Positions 8,264 to 18,691 of a stretch of 25,695 bases of DNA are shown piece by piece. Source of the DNA: Pelargonium cotyledonis (lineage: Eukaryota; Streptophyta; Magnoliopsida; Geraniales; Geraniaceae). The notes below the pieces were generated by a model. It did not search any database. It was not told where the DNA came from and was given only the letters and a program-made list of their open reading frames with translations. The DNA is taken from NCBI GenBank assembly GCA_036897625.1, contig JAYMTA010000647.1, positions 1 through 25,695 on the forward strand. The letters run 5' to 3'. A program made the position numbers and the translations under genes. Numbering within the stretch: position 1 is the first letter of the stretch; each line of letters starts with the position of its first letter.

Positions 8264-9615
8264 CCTATCAATCTAGAATTGTTTTGTTGATGTCTTTTAT
8301 CATTTGTTGCCTGGTTTCTTATGACAGAAAAGCAGCAACCAATTAACAAGGATTCACATGAAAGTAAATTTCAAACATTTTGATAATAAACTACGCTCAA
8401 AATGAAGAACGATAACAATCTGAATATTTATACTAATATATAAGTGATAAATATAAGCATGATACAGGCTTTGGATCAACATCAGAATCGCCATAAACAA
8501 TATATCCTTTTTCAAGGTCACATGATACAGGCATTGGATAAAAAGAAGCATGATACAGCCAGTAAAGACTATTCTAGATTTCTAAGCATTAACCAAAGAA
8601 TGGCCGGTCACCTTAACCACTTGAAGTACCAATGTGAGTTTAGTGAGTGTACAAATTGTCAAATAACTTTCTTCAAAACATTCCAGAAACGAGTATTAAG
8701 ACTAAATGATGATGGAAGATATTAGCTACCAAAAAGCAGTTTACTCAACATTACCAAAACTCCCTAACATTGAGGTCAATGTCCGTATTTGTAAGTGGTT
8801 AAGTGGAAGGTCACAACTAGAGCCCATCATCAAAGGGTTTATCTTGATTTCAACTCAACAAATAAAAGCTGACCGACAGACGGATACTTTTTAGAACAAT
8901 CAGCCAATTGCATTGCAGAAACTAATCAGCAAAACATCTCAAAACACACATTGTATCATAAAAATAGCTATAACAAAATTCAAAATAACCCTTCCTCAAA
9001 AGATTAGATAACATATCCAGTTCAGTATAAGCAAACCATGCCAATGCTAACAAGATAGACCAAAACAACACCCAGATTGATCACTGAGGTTGGCCTAGAG
9101 ATTCCAAACTCCAAACACTCATGCCAGTTCTGGCATAGATATACATGTTCGTTGAGGCAAAGGAGCAAACAGGTTGTGGATATGGGGACAAGGTGACAAA
9201 CCCAAAAAACAGATTTTTTTTTTTCCAATATAGTAGCAAATCACTAAATCAGTACCAAATTGGGGTCAGAATTTTCCAATTCGAAGTAACCAACAAAACC
9301 ACCAAACGGGTCTTGTGAAGAAAAAGCCTAATCTTTTTCCCTCAGAAAAATAAGTCAACTCCACCAACCTACCACCTTTCGTCCATGGAGGCGAATACGA
9401 GGACTCAATGAAGACCAAGACGCACTCACACCACACAATCAAGAGAAACGCACAAACCCAACGCCAGAGAACAACACTCCTCTGCCTCGAAACCCATCAT
9501 CAGAGCAAAACAGAAACACGATAAAAAAAGGAGCGAGCTTTGAACAGAAACGAGCTCGGACAGAGAAGCAGGCGGCGACCCATTATGGAGATAATTGAAG
9601 AGTCGCGGTTGGTAC
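8264..9615 (-). other. Probable leader (5' UTR) intron of the Soloist gene
   Basis: A good donor, CCCTCAG|GTACC, lies at 9616/9615 on the minus strand, after a GC-richer, CT-rich leader. No coding sequence is seen until the ATG at 8248. The acceptor is uncertain: candidate AGs lie between about 8260 and 8320, with a pyrimidine-rich stretch near 8325. Open frames within 8354-9228 are AT-rich and match no family. Confidence 0.6.
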
Positions 9616-9873
9616 CTGAGGGACCGATAAGGTGGCGGTTGTGGGCGCGTTGAAACCGAGGAGAATCAGAGAGGTATTTTGGTGAAATCTGGCGAGAAAA
9701 GGGAATTGGGAAGGGAAGGTGACGAGAGTGTTGACAAGGGAAAAAGGAGATTTTTTTTTTTGGCTCATGCATCAACCCACGTTTTGTATTTTGTGTCTCG
9801 CTGTTTCTCTCATTCTGGGTGGTGGTTGGTCGGAGAAGAGAGGGTGGTGGTGGTGACGGTATGTGTAATGGGC

Positions 9874-9904
<31 letters not shown>

Positions 9905-9925
9905 GAATTAGAGAGGAACGTATTG
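9616..9925 (-). promoter_or_regulatory. 5' leader exon of the Soloist gene
   Basis: This block is richer in GC and in C/T on the minus strand than its surroundings, ends in a splice donor at 9616, and begins about 25-30 bases after a TATA-like element. It includes a CT microsatellite at 9875-9902, a common feature of plant leaders. Several short open frames (for example 9500-9775 and 9772-9984, minus) lie in or across it and have no family resemblance; some could act as upstream ORFs. Confidence 0.5.
9875..9902. repeat. (AG/CT)n microsatellite in leader
   Basis: About 14 uninterrupted AG repeats on the plus strand, which is CT on the transcribed strand of the Soloist gene. This places a pyrimidine tract just after the predicted transcription start. 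Confidence 0.95.
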
Positions 9926-9950
9926 CTTCTCTGTACTTTAGCTGAGGACT

Positions 9951-9956
9951 TAAATA
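9951..9956 (-). promoter_or_regulatory. TATA-like box of the Soloist gene
   Basis: TATTTA(AG) on the minus strand, about 50 bases before the CT tract, predicting a start near 9920. Confidence 0.4.
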
Positions 9957-10080
9957 CCAATATTGCCCTTTTGAATCTTGTCAAGTACCACCTTCACTAG
10001 GTATCTTGGGATATACTTCTCTATGACTAAATTGCCCTTCACTAGAACTAAGTTTCATCTTCCATTACTTTTTTTTTTCT

Positions 10081-10317
10081 TAACCCTAGTACACATTGTT
10101 TTAGAAATCAAATCGGGGAATGAATTTGTTTCGTCTTCTTTTACACTAGTACATGCGGGTTTAGAAATCGTATCGAGGTTTGCATTTGTTTCCTCTTCTT
10201 TTGTTGTATAATACGTAATATTTTTTAAGTCGGATCGAGAAGAGATTTGTTTCTTCTTATGTCTTTCTAGTATGCATTGTATTCTGGAAATTGAATTAGG
10301 TAACTATTTGTTTGTCG
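10081..10317. repeat. Decayed tandem repeat, unit about 62 bp
   Basis: Successive units begin near 10081, 10143, 10205 and 10266. The first two share CTAGTACA...TTTAGAAATC and TTTGTTTC.TCTTCTTTT; the later two keep AATCG/GATCGA-like and ATTTGTTTCTTCTT pieces but are heavily mutated. The array may contribute upstream DNA to the divergent Soloist promoter; nothing else is seen. Confidence 0.6.
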
Positions 10318-11120
10318 ATTGAGTGTTTAGTGATGTAATGGAAAATAGATAAGTAGTTTGATTAGGTTAGATTAAATTTTGATCGGTTTAGTTTTTCCGA
10401 TTTTGAAAGTTGTTACAAATAGTTAAGATTGTTAAACTGAAATGGTAATAATCGATTTTATCATGCGAAGTCTCTAAGTATGAATACTTGAAAATAACTT
10501 ATGAATGTAGTTGCACCTCGCATGTAGCCTGTTTTTATGCCACGTTGTTACGTATTTATCCTTTTATCTCATTTCAAATCAATTTTGAATGACTTTGAGA
10601 ACATTTTTCGATGCTCTCTCGATATTTTTCATTATTTATAATTATCATTTCGTTAAAGTCACCACCTCAAATTACCTTTCCACACACATTCTCTCTTTGG
10701 TGGTCTACCTCCATACCTGTAAAACTCTTTCTTACAAAAATAGACACTTTTGGGCATATGTTTCATTGATCAACTCCTTTTCGTGCTTCTCACTACTAGA
10801 ATATCTCTCTAGAAATCCATCAAACACTTACCAAAATGTATTGAGGATCTCGAGGCCAACTCAAGGTCATATTGAAAAACGATCTCAACCTCAATGGACC
10901 TCCTTATTCCACACATCCACACAAATGCTTCTTCTACACATAGTTATTTTCTCCAAAGAAGATACCTCTTAACATGAGACCTTTGTATGACATCTACGAT
11001 TACTTGGATACTCGGTACAATCCTTTGTCACTTGAGATCATCCTATGAGATAGAACAATGCATGGTCCAATGAGTACACACCATAGCTACTAGATTACCA
11101 TCCATGCCTGAAACATCTCA
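10318..11120. other. AT-rich intergenic DNA
   Basis: The longest open frame here (10589-10972, plus, 127 codons) has a composition typical of translated AT-rich DNA and matches no family I know. No RNA gene or transposon ends are seen. Confidence 0.5.
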
Positions 11121-11127
11121 TGCTACA

Positions 11128-11290
11128 CTCATTTGACAGTATATGACAAAACTATTTGATGAGGTACACTCTATACAGGTAACTTCGTTTTCGAAACCTT
11201 TCATTTGGGCTTCACCCAAAAGCACAAATGGGCTTCCGCTCAATTGACATGTAATGACAAAACTGTTGAATATGACACACCCTATTTAGA
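11128..11290 (+). repeat. Imperfect direct repeat, about 51 bp, offset 111 bp
   Basis: 11128-11178 and 11239-11289 both read CTCA(T/A)TTGACA followed by ATGACAAAACT(A/G)TT and end with a CTAT(A/T) motif. The intervening DNA contains two further related pieces, CATTTGGGCTTC and AAATGGGCTTCC. This is an old local duplication. Confidence 0.55.
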
Positions 11291-11579
11291 AAAAAAAATT
11301 GTATGAAAATTGGGAGAGAATTTCCTTCGCTATCTAAATCATAACGATAACTGATGGACCATTTCTCATCTCACCACGTCACCAAAATTCCTACGCCCAA
11401 ATTTATTTGTATTTTTTTCATTCAGTTAATTTACACAAAGAGTAACTCTCCAGTTTCAAGTAAGAGTTTTCTTTTCACATTTTCAACTATCATTATTTAT
11501 AAATTTTCCCTCTATCCAATAAGACTCGTACCCTCAACGTCTCACAACGAAATGAGTTTGTTTGGCCATTAAGGGTATC

Positions 11580-11860
11580 CCCTAGGGGGACCCATATCCA
11601 GGTTTAAAGTTTGGTGAAAGAGTTATGTTTAAATGGGTTAAAAGGGTATGAATGTAATTGTGTGTGGGAGGCATTGTTGGTGTGTATAGGGTCGAGGCTA
11701 AATTGGGAAAGAGGGGACATAGAGGGAAAAAAGAAAAAAGAAAAGGGCAGGACAAGGGAAAAGGCAATTATTAATAGTGAGGGTTGGATGGTAGCAAGCG
11801 AGGCACCGACGATGTGGTGATTGGATGGGCGGCCTGCCATATAAGCCCCTTATTCTCTCT
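11580..11860 (+). other. Purine-rich block with TATA-like element and no gene behind it
   Basis: On the plus strand this stretch is noticeably G/A-rich (especially 11699-11765, GGGAAAGAGGGG then AAGAAAAAAGAAAAGGGC) and is followed by CATATAAGCCCC near 11837 and a CT-rich start-like segment. It looks like an orphan promoter, but no coding frame follows downstream on the plus strand. Confidence 0.3.
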
Positions 11861-13000
11861 ATTTCTACCATTCAGATAATGTCTCTCAAAGTGACAATTT
11901 CGGGTTTCGGTTCGAGATGATAAAGTTTAATGTGAATTCGGTTTTAAAGAGTTTTGAGTTTGCTCGGGTTTGGAGCCGTTGATTAGATCGAATTTCACTT
12001 TTTGTGTGTAAAATTTGTGGATCATATAAAGTTATTTGACTCGACTTGAAAGCTGGTTGGGTCAAATTTTGAATACTCGCATAATCGGGTGTAAATGTTG
12101 GCTCTAACCCAAACCCGTGTCACTTATTTACATGTTATTACACAACACAACCCTAAATTGTTGTTCTCTCGTTTTTCTTCACTAGATTTGATAGACAAAT
12201 TCAAATCAAAACTCTGTGTACCTCCAAATTTTGGTTGGCGTGTAAAATGTTACTGTCGCTTGAGATGTTTGTATTTATGATAAGTATAGTTGATAATTTA
12301 TATTTTGAGTCCAGTTTTTACGTATTTAAGATGGACAAAATTAATTTTGACCTAATTTTGTTAGATTTGTGGACTATGGGTTTCCTATTGAGAGGTGTTG
12401 GCTGGCTAACTTGATTCACATATCATTTATGCATCCAAAAAATATATTGGACTTTTTGGGGTTCGCTCGTCCGACAAAAATATGAGTCGATTTTGATTTT
12501 CGTTGCATTAGGTCTCAAATACGAGTTCCGAAGTGAGAAATATTTGTATTTAATATTTGATTTGTTTCGTGAGAAAATTAGTAAAAATTGTGAATATCAA
12601 TAGAAGATTATAACAACAATAAACAAATTTAGGTAATACATACGAAATTTATTTTACTCTTATCAAATTATATCAATTCTATGTTGTCTCTTTTTCATCA
12701 GTTAGGCAACTTGAGCGATACAATATGAGGTAATAAAAAAAATGTCTTCACCATTAACTTTTTTTTTAAAGAACCGTTATTGAGCTGTTTTAATTTAGTG
12801 ATAAAGAAACCTTGGACGTAGAAGAAGTATCACCCAAATTATTTTCCCAAAACAAATGTCATTGGAAAATGAAAATATTGGATATTCTTGTCAAAGAAAT
12901 GGCAATTTACTTGTTGGTTGGTAAGTATAGTTTCATTTTGAGGTTGAGTATCAAATTGTACTATCCATTTTAATTACTGTACCAACAATGGCTTGATTTA
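11861..13000. other. AT-rich intergenic DNA
   Basis: No gene, RNA or complete mobile element recognised. Short poly-T and poly-A tracts only. Confidence 0.5.
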
Positions 13001-13012
13001 GAAAGAAAAATG

Positions 13013-13137
13013 TTAGGTGTATTATATTTTAGCCATTTCCATTTTTTTTTCCCATTTTCAACATATGACTACCCAATAATCACTAAATTAGCCTAATTGG
13101 CTATATATGTAAATTTTATGGAAAACTATACACCTAA
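13013..13137. repeat. Short inverted repeat (possible tiny MITE relic)
   Basis: TTAGGTGTAT at 13013-13022 is matched by its reverse complement ATACACCTAA at 13128-13137, with looser pairing on both sides (AAATGTTAGG against CCTAATGTTT). The 125-bp size and AT-rich interior would suit a small MITE, but no target duplication is clear. Confidence 0.35.
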
Positions 13138-13139
13138 TG

Positions 13140-14280
13140 TTTACTTTTCAAAATGGAAACTAAATAGTCTAATAAAGTTTTAGAATATTTCCTCATATAT
13201 GTGTGCCATTTTTGAATTCTTTGATCCAAATATTGTATTGATTATGATATTGTTCTTGGGTTCTTTTCATGGTTTGAATATATTTTAAATTAAAAAATAA
13301 TTCCTCAAATAAATTAAATTATCGTCATATTTCAAATTTTCTATAGCGAATATTATCGTCATTTGTCACATTTTAATATTTTAAAATTTATATGACTCGA
13401 ATATCATCGCACGTGACAATAATATTCAAGTTATATATGTTGGAAGTTGATTTTTGTTTTAGAAAATTAAATAGTCATGAACCTACATCAATGGCATGAA
13501 ACAATATATTCTAGGGTATGGATCAGGTGCACGAATCTTTCAATGGGACATTCACAATATGTTTTGGTTAGGGTTAAATATTTGAGTTTCGAGACATAAC
13601 AAAGAGGCAAACGCTTAACTAAACTTCAATATGAAATTGAGCACATTTATCAAAGTTCAAAATTATAAAACACGGGTTATGTTGGTTTGCACATATAAGT
13701 TACATGTGCGGTTTTATCAGATTTGTTGTCCTACCAACTTGCATTCCAACCCGACAAATTTATTGATGAGATTTGAACATGCAACTTTTAGATCAGATTT
13801 TATGTGACTGTGATAGACAAATAAAAATTCGAGATAAATACATCAAAACAACGTCATGAAAGCTCGTGTTCCTTACTAACCATATCTCCCATAAACTGCA
13901 ATTCAGTAATACATTCTGAAAAAAAAAATCCAAGTACTGATTTTGGTAAGTTGAATTTCAAATTGAAGTTAAGATTTGAAGTCATTAAAATGGGTTTAAA
14001 AACATTTTGACTCCATCAACAATTTTGCACGTTGCAACACTGGGTCAACCCCATCATAAACTCATCATGGACTACGAATCAGAAGTTGCCACGTACACAT
14101 TTGCTCACATCAAATGATTGCTGTGAGTGAATACGCAGAAAGAAATATCTACAAATCATTATTGCGCTAATATATATATATATATTTTTCGTTTTGAAAT
14201 TTAAATATTTTACGTAAAAGGTTAAAAAATAGAGAAACTGGAAATCTACCTGACTGTCCCATATAGTAAAGTGGTCAAAT
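13140..14280. other. AT-rich intergenic DNA with minor repeats
   Basis: Contains related motifs GCGAATATTATCGTC (near 13347), CGAATATCATCGCACGTGAC (near 13397) and, inverted, GTGACAATAATATTC (near 13413), plus a short TA microsatellite near 14170-14184. No gene seen. Confidence 0.5.
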
Positions 14281-14286
14281 AAGAGA

Positions 14287-14315
14287 CCACACGTGTGGAA
14301 CTATATTCACACGTG
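14287..14315. promoter_or_regulatory. Paired G-box/ABRE-like motifs
   Basis: CCACACGTGTGG at 14287-14298 is a perfect 12-base palindrome with a CACGTG core, and a second CACGTG lies at 14310-14315, exactly 20 bases away. Such sites bind plant bZIP and bHLH factors. The pair lies about 1 kb upstream of the 47-residue gene, so a distal regulatory role is conceivable but unproven. Confidence 0.4.
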
Positions 14316-14329
14316 CGGTTAACATGTAA

Positions 14330-14890
14330 TGGGCCGGAGGGCCCATAAGTAGTTGCATGCGTACGTCACACTTATTATTGCATGTTTAGGATGAGACACC
14401 ACTGCTAGCCAAACACACTCCATACCTCATTTATGACTTTTTTTCAACTAGACTTTCAAGCGAACACTTGAATTTTGAGACATGGGGTTGGGATGTTATA
14501 CTATAACACACTGTTAAGCGAAACTCAGAATGTGACGTTGACAATGATATTGAGATTATGATGCACATTGGGGTAGTGTTATCCGAGAAGGCACCGAAAG
14601 ACTAAGTTTGGAAGGCTTCTCATGAACTTACCATACTTGAGAATTTCGTGTGTACTTGCTAACATGACGTTGTATGATGGTTCGAGAGGTTACCAATTGG
14701 ACGTATATGTCTAAAACCAATTCCGAAGGTCCAACTGATTCCACGACTTGGTGACCTATACATCCAAGCTTGGAGGAGAGTGTAGACACAGAGGTCAAGT
14801 GAGGAAGCTCATGAGATCACATGACGAGACTCACGAAGTTTAAAGGTCTCATGAGAAGGCTCGTAAAGTGTACTATATGTAGCTAACAAT
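14330..14890. other. Intergenic DNA, less AT-rich, unidentified
   Basis: More balanced in base composition than its surroundings, with repeats of the CTCATGAGA type near 14808 and 14847. Possibly old transposon-derived DNA; no ends or coding motifs found. Confidence 0.35.
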
Positions 14891-14894
14891 CAAG

Positions 14895-15080
14895 ACATGT
14901 TGTATCAAGTGGTTAAAACAATGTGGATTCTTTATGGGGTCTCGAGTTCAAGTCTCCTTATCGATGATATGAGGTGGTGGAATTTGTGGGTTAGAATTTA
15001 GGGCGACGTTGCTTTTGGAGAGTGAGAAAAATTGTTACTTTGAGTATAATGTCCCGTTGCTGGTAAAATAAAATAAAATA
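14895..15080 (+). mobile_element. tRNA-derived SINE, copy 1
   Basis: The head contains an A-box-like TGTATCAAGTGG (14901-14912) and, after a typical gap, a B-box-like GAGTTCAAGTC (14944-14954), the Pol III promoter pattern of tRNA-derived SINEs. The body ends in TAAAATAAAATAAAATAG. A related sequence at 24670-24820 shares the head (AAGTGNTTAAAACA), the middle (TTATCGANG, then ATNTGNGGTG) and the tail side (AGTGAGAAANATTGTTAC). Two copies of one unit with shared ends support a SINE family. It lies directly upstream of the 47-residue gene's promoter. Confidence 0.65.
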
Positions 15081-15111
15081 GTATATAACTAGCATGGGCA
15101 ATTAGTTGTAT

Positions 15112-15222
15112 TGGGCCAGGAGTAAATAAGAAATGCTCATAGGCGATTGGGCTGATCCGACTCGAAATCAAGGTCCGTTACTTGAATATAGGCTCTCATT
15201 TATCAAATACCGGTTTTGGGCT
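15112..15222 (+). promoter_or_regulatory. Site II elements (TGGGCY) upstream of the 47-residue gene
   Basis: TGGGCC at 15112-15117 and TGGGCT at 15148-15153 and 15217-15222. Together with telo-box motifs in the leader they form the combination known from plant promoters of ribosomal-protein and growth-linked genes. Confidence 0.5.
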
Positions 15223-15260
15223 TCCTAAAATAGGCCTGACCGACCCGTGTGAGTCTTCGT

Positions 15261-15267
15261 TATAAAA
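15261..15267 (+). promoter_or_regulatory. TATA box of the 47-residue gene
   Basis: TATAAAA in a good context, 110 bases before the start codon, predicting transcription from about 15295. Confidence 0.65.
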
Positions 15268-15312
15268 TCTTCGTATCCCACAGAGAAGCGCCTATTGAAG
15301 ATTTCGAAGGAG

Positions 15313-15346
15313 AATTAGGGTTTCGAATCAGAAGAAAATTAGGGTT
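15313..15346 (+). promoter_or_regulatory. Two telo-box motifs in the leader
   Basis: TTAGGGTTT occurs twice, near 15314 and 15338, in the 5' UTR (the complement of AAACCCTAA). Telo-boxes near transcription starts act with Site II motifs in genes active in dividing cells. Confidence 0.55.
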
Positions 15347-15376
15347 TTGTGAACTTCTGTTCCTTCGCCGGAAAAA

Positions 15377-16789
15377 ATGATCTACGATGTCAACTCTCCC
15401 CTGTTCCGCTCCTTCCTCAGCCAGAAGGGTGGCTCCTCTGACAAAAGGTACATATTCAATCGTTGTTTTGGTTGAATATTGTATTGTTTTTGTGCGTTGA
15501 ATTTGTTGTTCGGTTTGTGATAGGGAGGGTTTTAATTTCTTTTTCTTTCTTTTTTTGTTTTGTTTGTAATATATGATTTTGAAGATCTCAACTAAATGAT
15601 CGGATGTTAGGTTGTGTTTCTAATTTGAAATTTTAATAGATTATAAATATTGATTGATTTTGGATAAAGGTTTGGAAATTCACCTCCTTACCTGTTATTT
15701 GGAATGATGATCCTAATTCCTTTCAAGGCTCATGTTCTGAGTATTAGAGATTAATTGGATTAGCGGAGTGAATTGACATTGCTGTTAGCTGTTTTCTTAT
15801 TGAATTTGAGCTTTGGGTATAGAATGGAAGAAAGCTAAAATTAAAATAAAAGCTATAAGGCTTGTTGTACATACTAGTTTGTGAATTTCTGTTAATCGTG
15901 GATGATTTAATATCATGTTGAAGCTCTATAAATTTAACTATATCTTATTGAATAATAATGGTTGGTGATTTTGCTACAAAGCATTATGGTTCTTGAGTTT
16001 ATATTGTTCCGTCATATACTGCCTACTAACAAAATGAGTGCCCACTTTCCTATCCTTTTAATGCTTCAAGGATAAGCTAGTTGGAGCTGGGCTTAGCCGT
16101 ACCCCTTATACCCTTGTGGCATTTAAAGGCTTCTAATTTGGACAATTTTTCTATCAAGCATGTGTACGCTCATTTTGTTAGGAAGGAGGGGATACTTTTT
16201 AAGAAAAGGCGCTGCCATGGAATATATGTTCCAGTTTTGATGCTTTTGAATTTGTCTGGGCATCTTTCGTTTGTGCTTGTTGATTGTGGCCTCACTATCC
16301 CATTTGTGGTTGCATTCAATCAAATGTTCATTTGCAGTACAACAATACATGTCTTGCTAAAGTTCACCTTTATACTTGTTCATGTGAAATTAGAATTCAT
16401 TTCACACTATGGAAAACTATTGTTAAGGTATAGATGTTTAAATGACAATGTGTATCTAGTTCCATGTCCTTAGTTGTCTTATGCTATTATTTCATTGAAG
16501 CTTATCATCTTTTGAATCATGTTTTAATGGTACTCTGTGGGGGTGTTTTAGCTGGATAATGACCTACATTTTTATTTGTAACAGCTCCAAGATTACAAAA
16601 CTAGTTACTTATATTCATTCTATAGCATATAATATTTATAGGAGCATAATTTTTAAACATGTCTTTTCTGCTATACATCCTATATGATATGACATGACTT
16701 TTTTTTGGTATTGAAGGAAAATGGAAGAGCAGAAGCCAAAGGAACAGAGGTTCAAGGCCAATGAGAATAAGCCTGTTATGACAGAGTAA
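15377..16789 (+). CDS. Small 47-residue protein, two exons, function unknown
   Basis: Exon 1 (15377-15447) and exon 2 (16717-16789) join across a GT-AG intron of 1269 bases to a 144-nt frame, 47 residues plus TAA. The start MIYDVNSPLFRSFLSQKGG is followed by a highly charged tail (KRKMEEQKPKEQ, then ENKPVMTE). There is no signal peptide or membrane segment; the C-terminal half looks disordered and hydrophilic. I have a memory of near-identical short proteins annotated as uncharacterised in many flowering plants but cannot check it, and no function should be assumed. Both splice sites are good, the ATG is the first after the TATA box, and the promoter has Site II and telo-box motifs, so expression is likely broad or growth-linked (inference). 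Confidence 0.8.
15448..16716 (+). other. Intron of the 47-residue gene
   Basis: Typical T-rich plant intron, GT at 15448 and TTGAAG at 16711-16716. An open frame of 130 codons at 16081-16473 lies within it and matches nothing known. Confidence 0.75.
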
Positions 16790-18689
16790 TAGCTAGGTGG
16801 TTGTGGTTGGCTCATAATGTTTTAGAATGTAGCATCTGGTATTTTGTACTTGACTATCAGTGGTGTTGCAACCTGTTTGAAGAACTTGATATTATATATC
16901 CATGAGCTTTTTCTTTCCAATTCTGTATCTTTATCTTAAAGAATCTTATTGCTTGTGATATAAATGAACTGGAACTGTTCCTCTTATTAGCACATCTTTC
17001 TAATAGAATAGATCTGTCTGTTTTCATTGCTTGCCTTCCACATGCACATTTTGATGGGTTGTCAATTTCCCTCCTTTTCTTGCTGAAGCTTAATGGTCTT
17101 TTTCAGTATTTACTTCTAAATATATACTTTCTTGCTGCAAGTATATGTAGAAGTGTCCTATTCATCGGTTGTTTTGTTTGGAATTTAGTCTCTCCACCCT
17201 GAGGTTGATGTCTTCATGGAAAGTTTAAGGGATGTCGGTAAGGTCTTGTGTAACGTTTTTGTGGGATGTTATTTTGTAATAACGCAGAACGTGTAAAAGG
17301 TCAAGTTGCAACTTCACTTTTACTTTAGGTCTTTTTGTCCAGAGTAGCGAAAGCTAATCACGGAAGATGGATTATAACATAGTCAACAGTAGGGCCCTTT
17401 GATGAATCATTATAGAACCTCTAATGATCATCCTTTGCCATGAGTGCGTTGTTTTTGCAGATTAGCATCTTATTTGCGAGGCTAATTAATCGCCACATAT
17501 GCAAGTGCAACCCTTTTTCAGGTAACTATACGTTGTATCAGTAGTTGAGTTTTGTAGGGTTTTTCGGTTCATCAAAGTTGAAACTTTCATGCTTGTACAT
17601 AACCATGTGCATCATTTCCAGTTCTAGTTCTTTGGGTTTATGCAATGGAAAATGGAAGATTATCCTGTTTTGCATTGTTTCTCTTTAGTCAAAGCTTGGA
17701 AAGGCAAATCCATGGAGTTTCCATAAGTCCTATTCATTTATTAAAGTAGAGACATATGGGTCCATTGGGAGGTGAAAAGTTGGGGACCAAATGGTTGCAT
17801 AGGTCCATGCATGGCATAGCAATTGAGTGTTCATGAGTAACTTCCCATGTGCATACCCATGTAACAAACAAACCTTTGATCACCTTGTCTTTTATTATCA
17901 TTGTCCCATTTGCAGACAAAGGACTAGTAAATGTAGTCTAAAATAGAGATCTCTATGTCCTTATTAGTTAGGGTTGATAAAAATAGGTCGAACCTAACAT
18001 CTCAAACCGCTAAAACCGCTAAACCTAATTGAACCGTAAAAAAAAAACTAGTCCAAATTGCTTTTAGAAAATAATTTAGTTCAGTCTGACCTCAGTTTTT
18101 TGTGTGTGACTTTCTCAATTTCTGATAAATCACTAATGGACACTTAATTTAAAAGTATAAATAAATAAATAACGACCAAACCAAACTCCGATAACCCCCA
18201 GTGTTGTGTTTCTATCTTCATTATTAGTCTTTAGTTCTTGCTATCGACATGATTAGTCGAATTAATTGCTCAAACCAATGTCATTAATGTACTAATCATG
18301 TTTCATCATGAACCCTTTGAAAATATTCTGGCATTTTGCATATGATTACTGAGATTAATTGTGAAATGTGAAGTCACCTACTGGTTTTTATGTTGATTCA
18401 ATGTGGGTGTTGAGCTTTCATGTCAACAATGGTGTTGCTTGAGAAATGAGTAGTTTCTTAAAAAAGAAGCTACTTTTAGTTCACTTTACTTTATGCATAT
18501 GCTGAATTATAGTTGCTGGCTTTAACTGCTCATGTGCAGCAATTGCTAGTCACAGTTGTGAACTGTGGACACAATTTAGTGTTCTCTAATAACCCGTTTT
18601 TTCTTGGTCGAACTAAATAAATAACACAGATAATGATCAACAAACAACTCAAGTCATTACAATCTATGAACAATATAATTGTTTTTTTA
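16790..18689. other. 3' UTR and intergenic DNA
   Basis: The first 100-200 bases are probably the 3' UTR of the small gene. The rest is AT-rich without a credible frame. Near 18005-18035 there is a CAAACCGCTAAAACCGCTAAACC short repeat-like stretch, of a kind common in plant dispersed repeats. Confidence 0.45.
18449..18474. repeat. Hairpin, 11-bp arms
   Basis: AGTAGTTTCTT (18449-18459) faces AAGAAGCTACT (18464-18474) across four A residues; all eleven positions can pair in RNA if one G-U pair is allowed. It has no clear neighbour, so its role is unknown. Confidence 0.6.
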
Positions 18690-18691
18690 TA

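Noticed and set aside
9500-9984. Several minus-strand open frames of 61-91 codons in the Soloist leader
   Set aside because: They are low-complexity, overlap the CT tract or splice donor and have no relatives; at most upstream ORFs.
10789-10805. CACTACTAGAA, resembling the end of a CACTA DNA transposon
   Set aside because: No matching inverted end was found downstream or upstream and no three-base target duplication is visible.
10589-10972. 127-codon plus-strand open frame
   Set aside because: Composition is that of translated AT-rich DNA, with no motif, no promoter and no homologue recognised.
13760-13800. Minus-strand GTTCAAATCTC, another B-box-like site
   Set aside because: No convincing A box or tail, and no similarity to the SINE family beyond this motif.
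16081-16473. 130-codon open frame inside the intron of the 47-residue gene
   Set aside because: Sits between good splice sites, T-rich translation, no known family.
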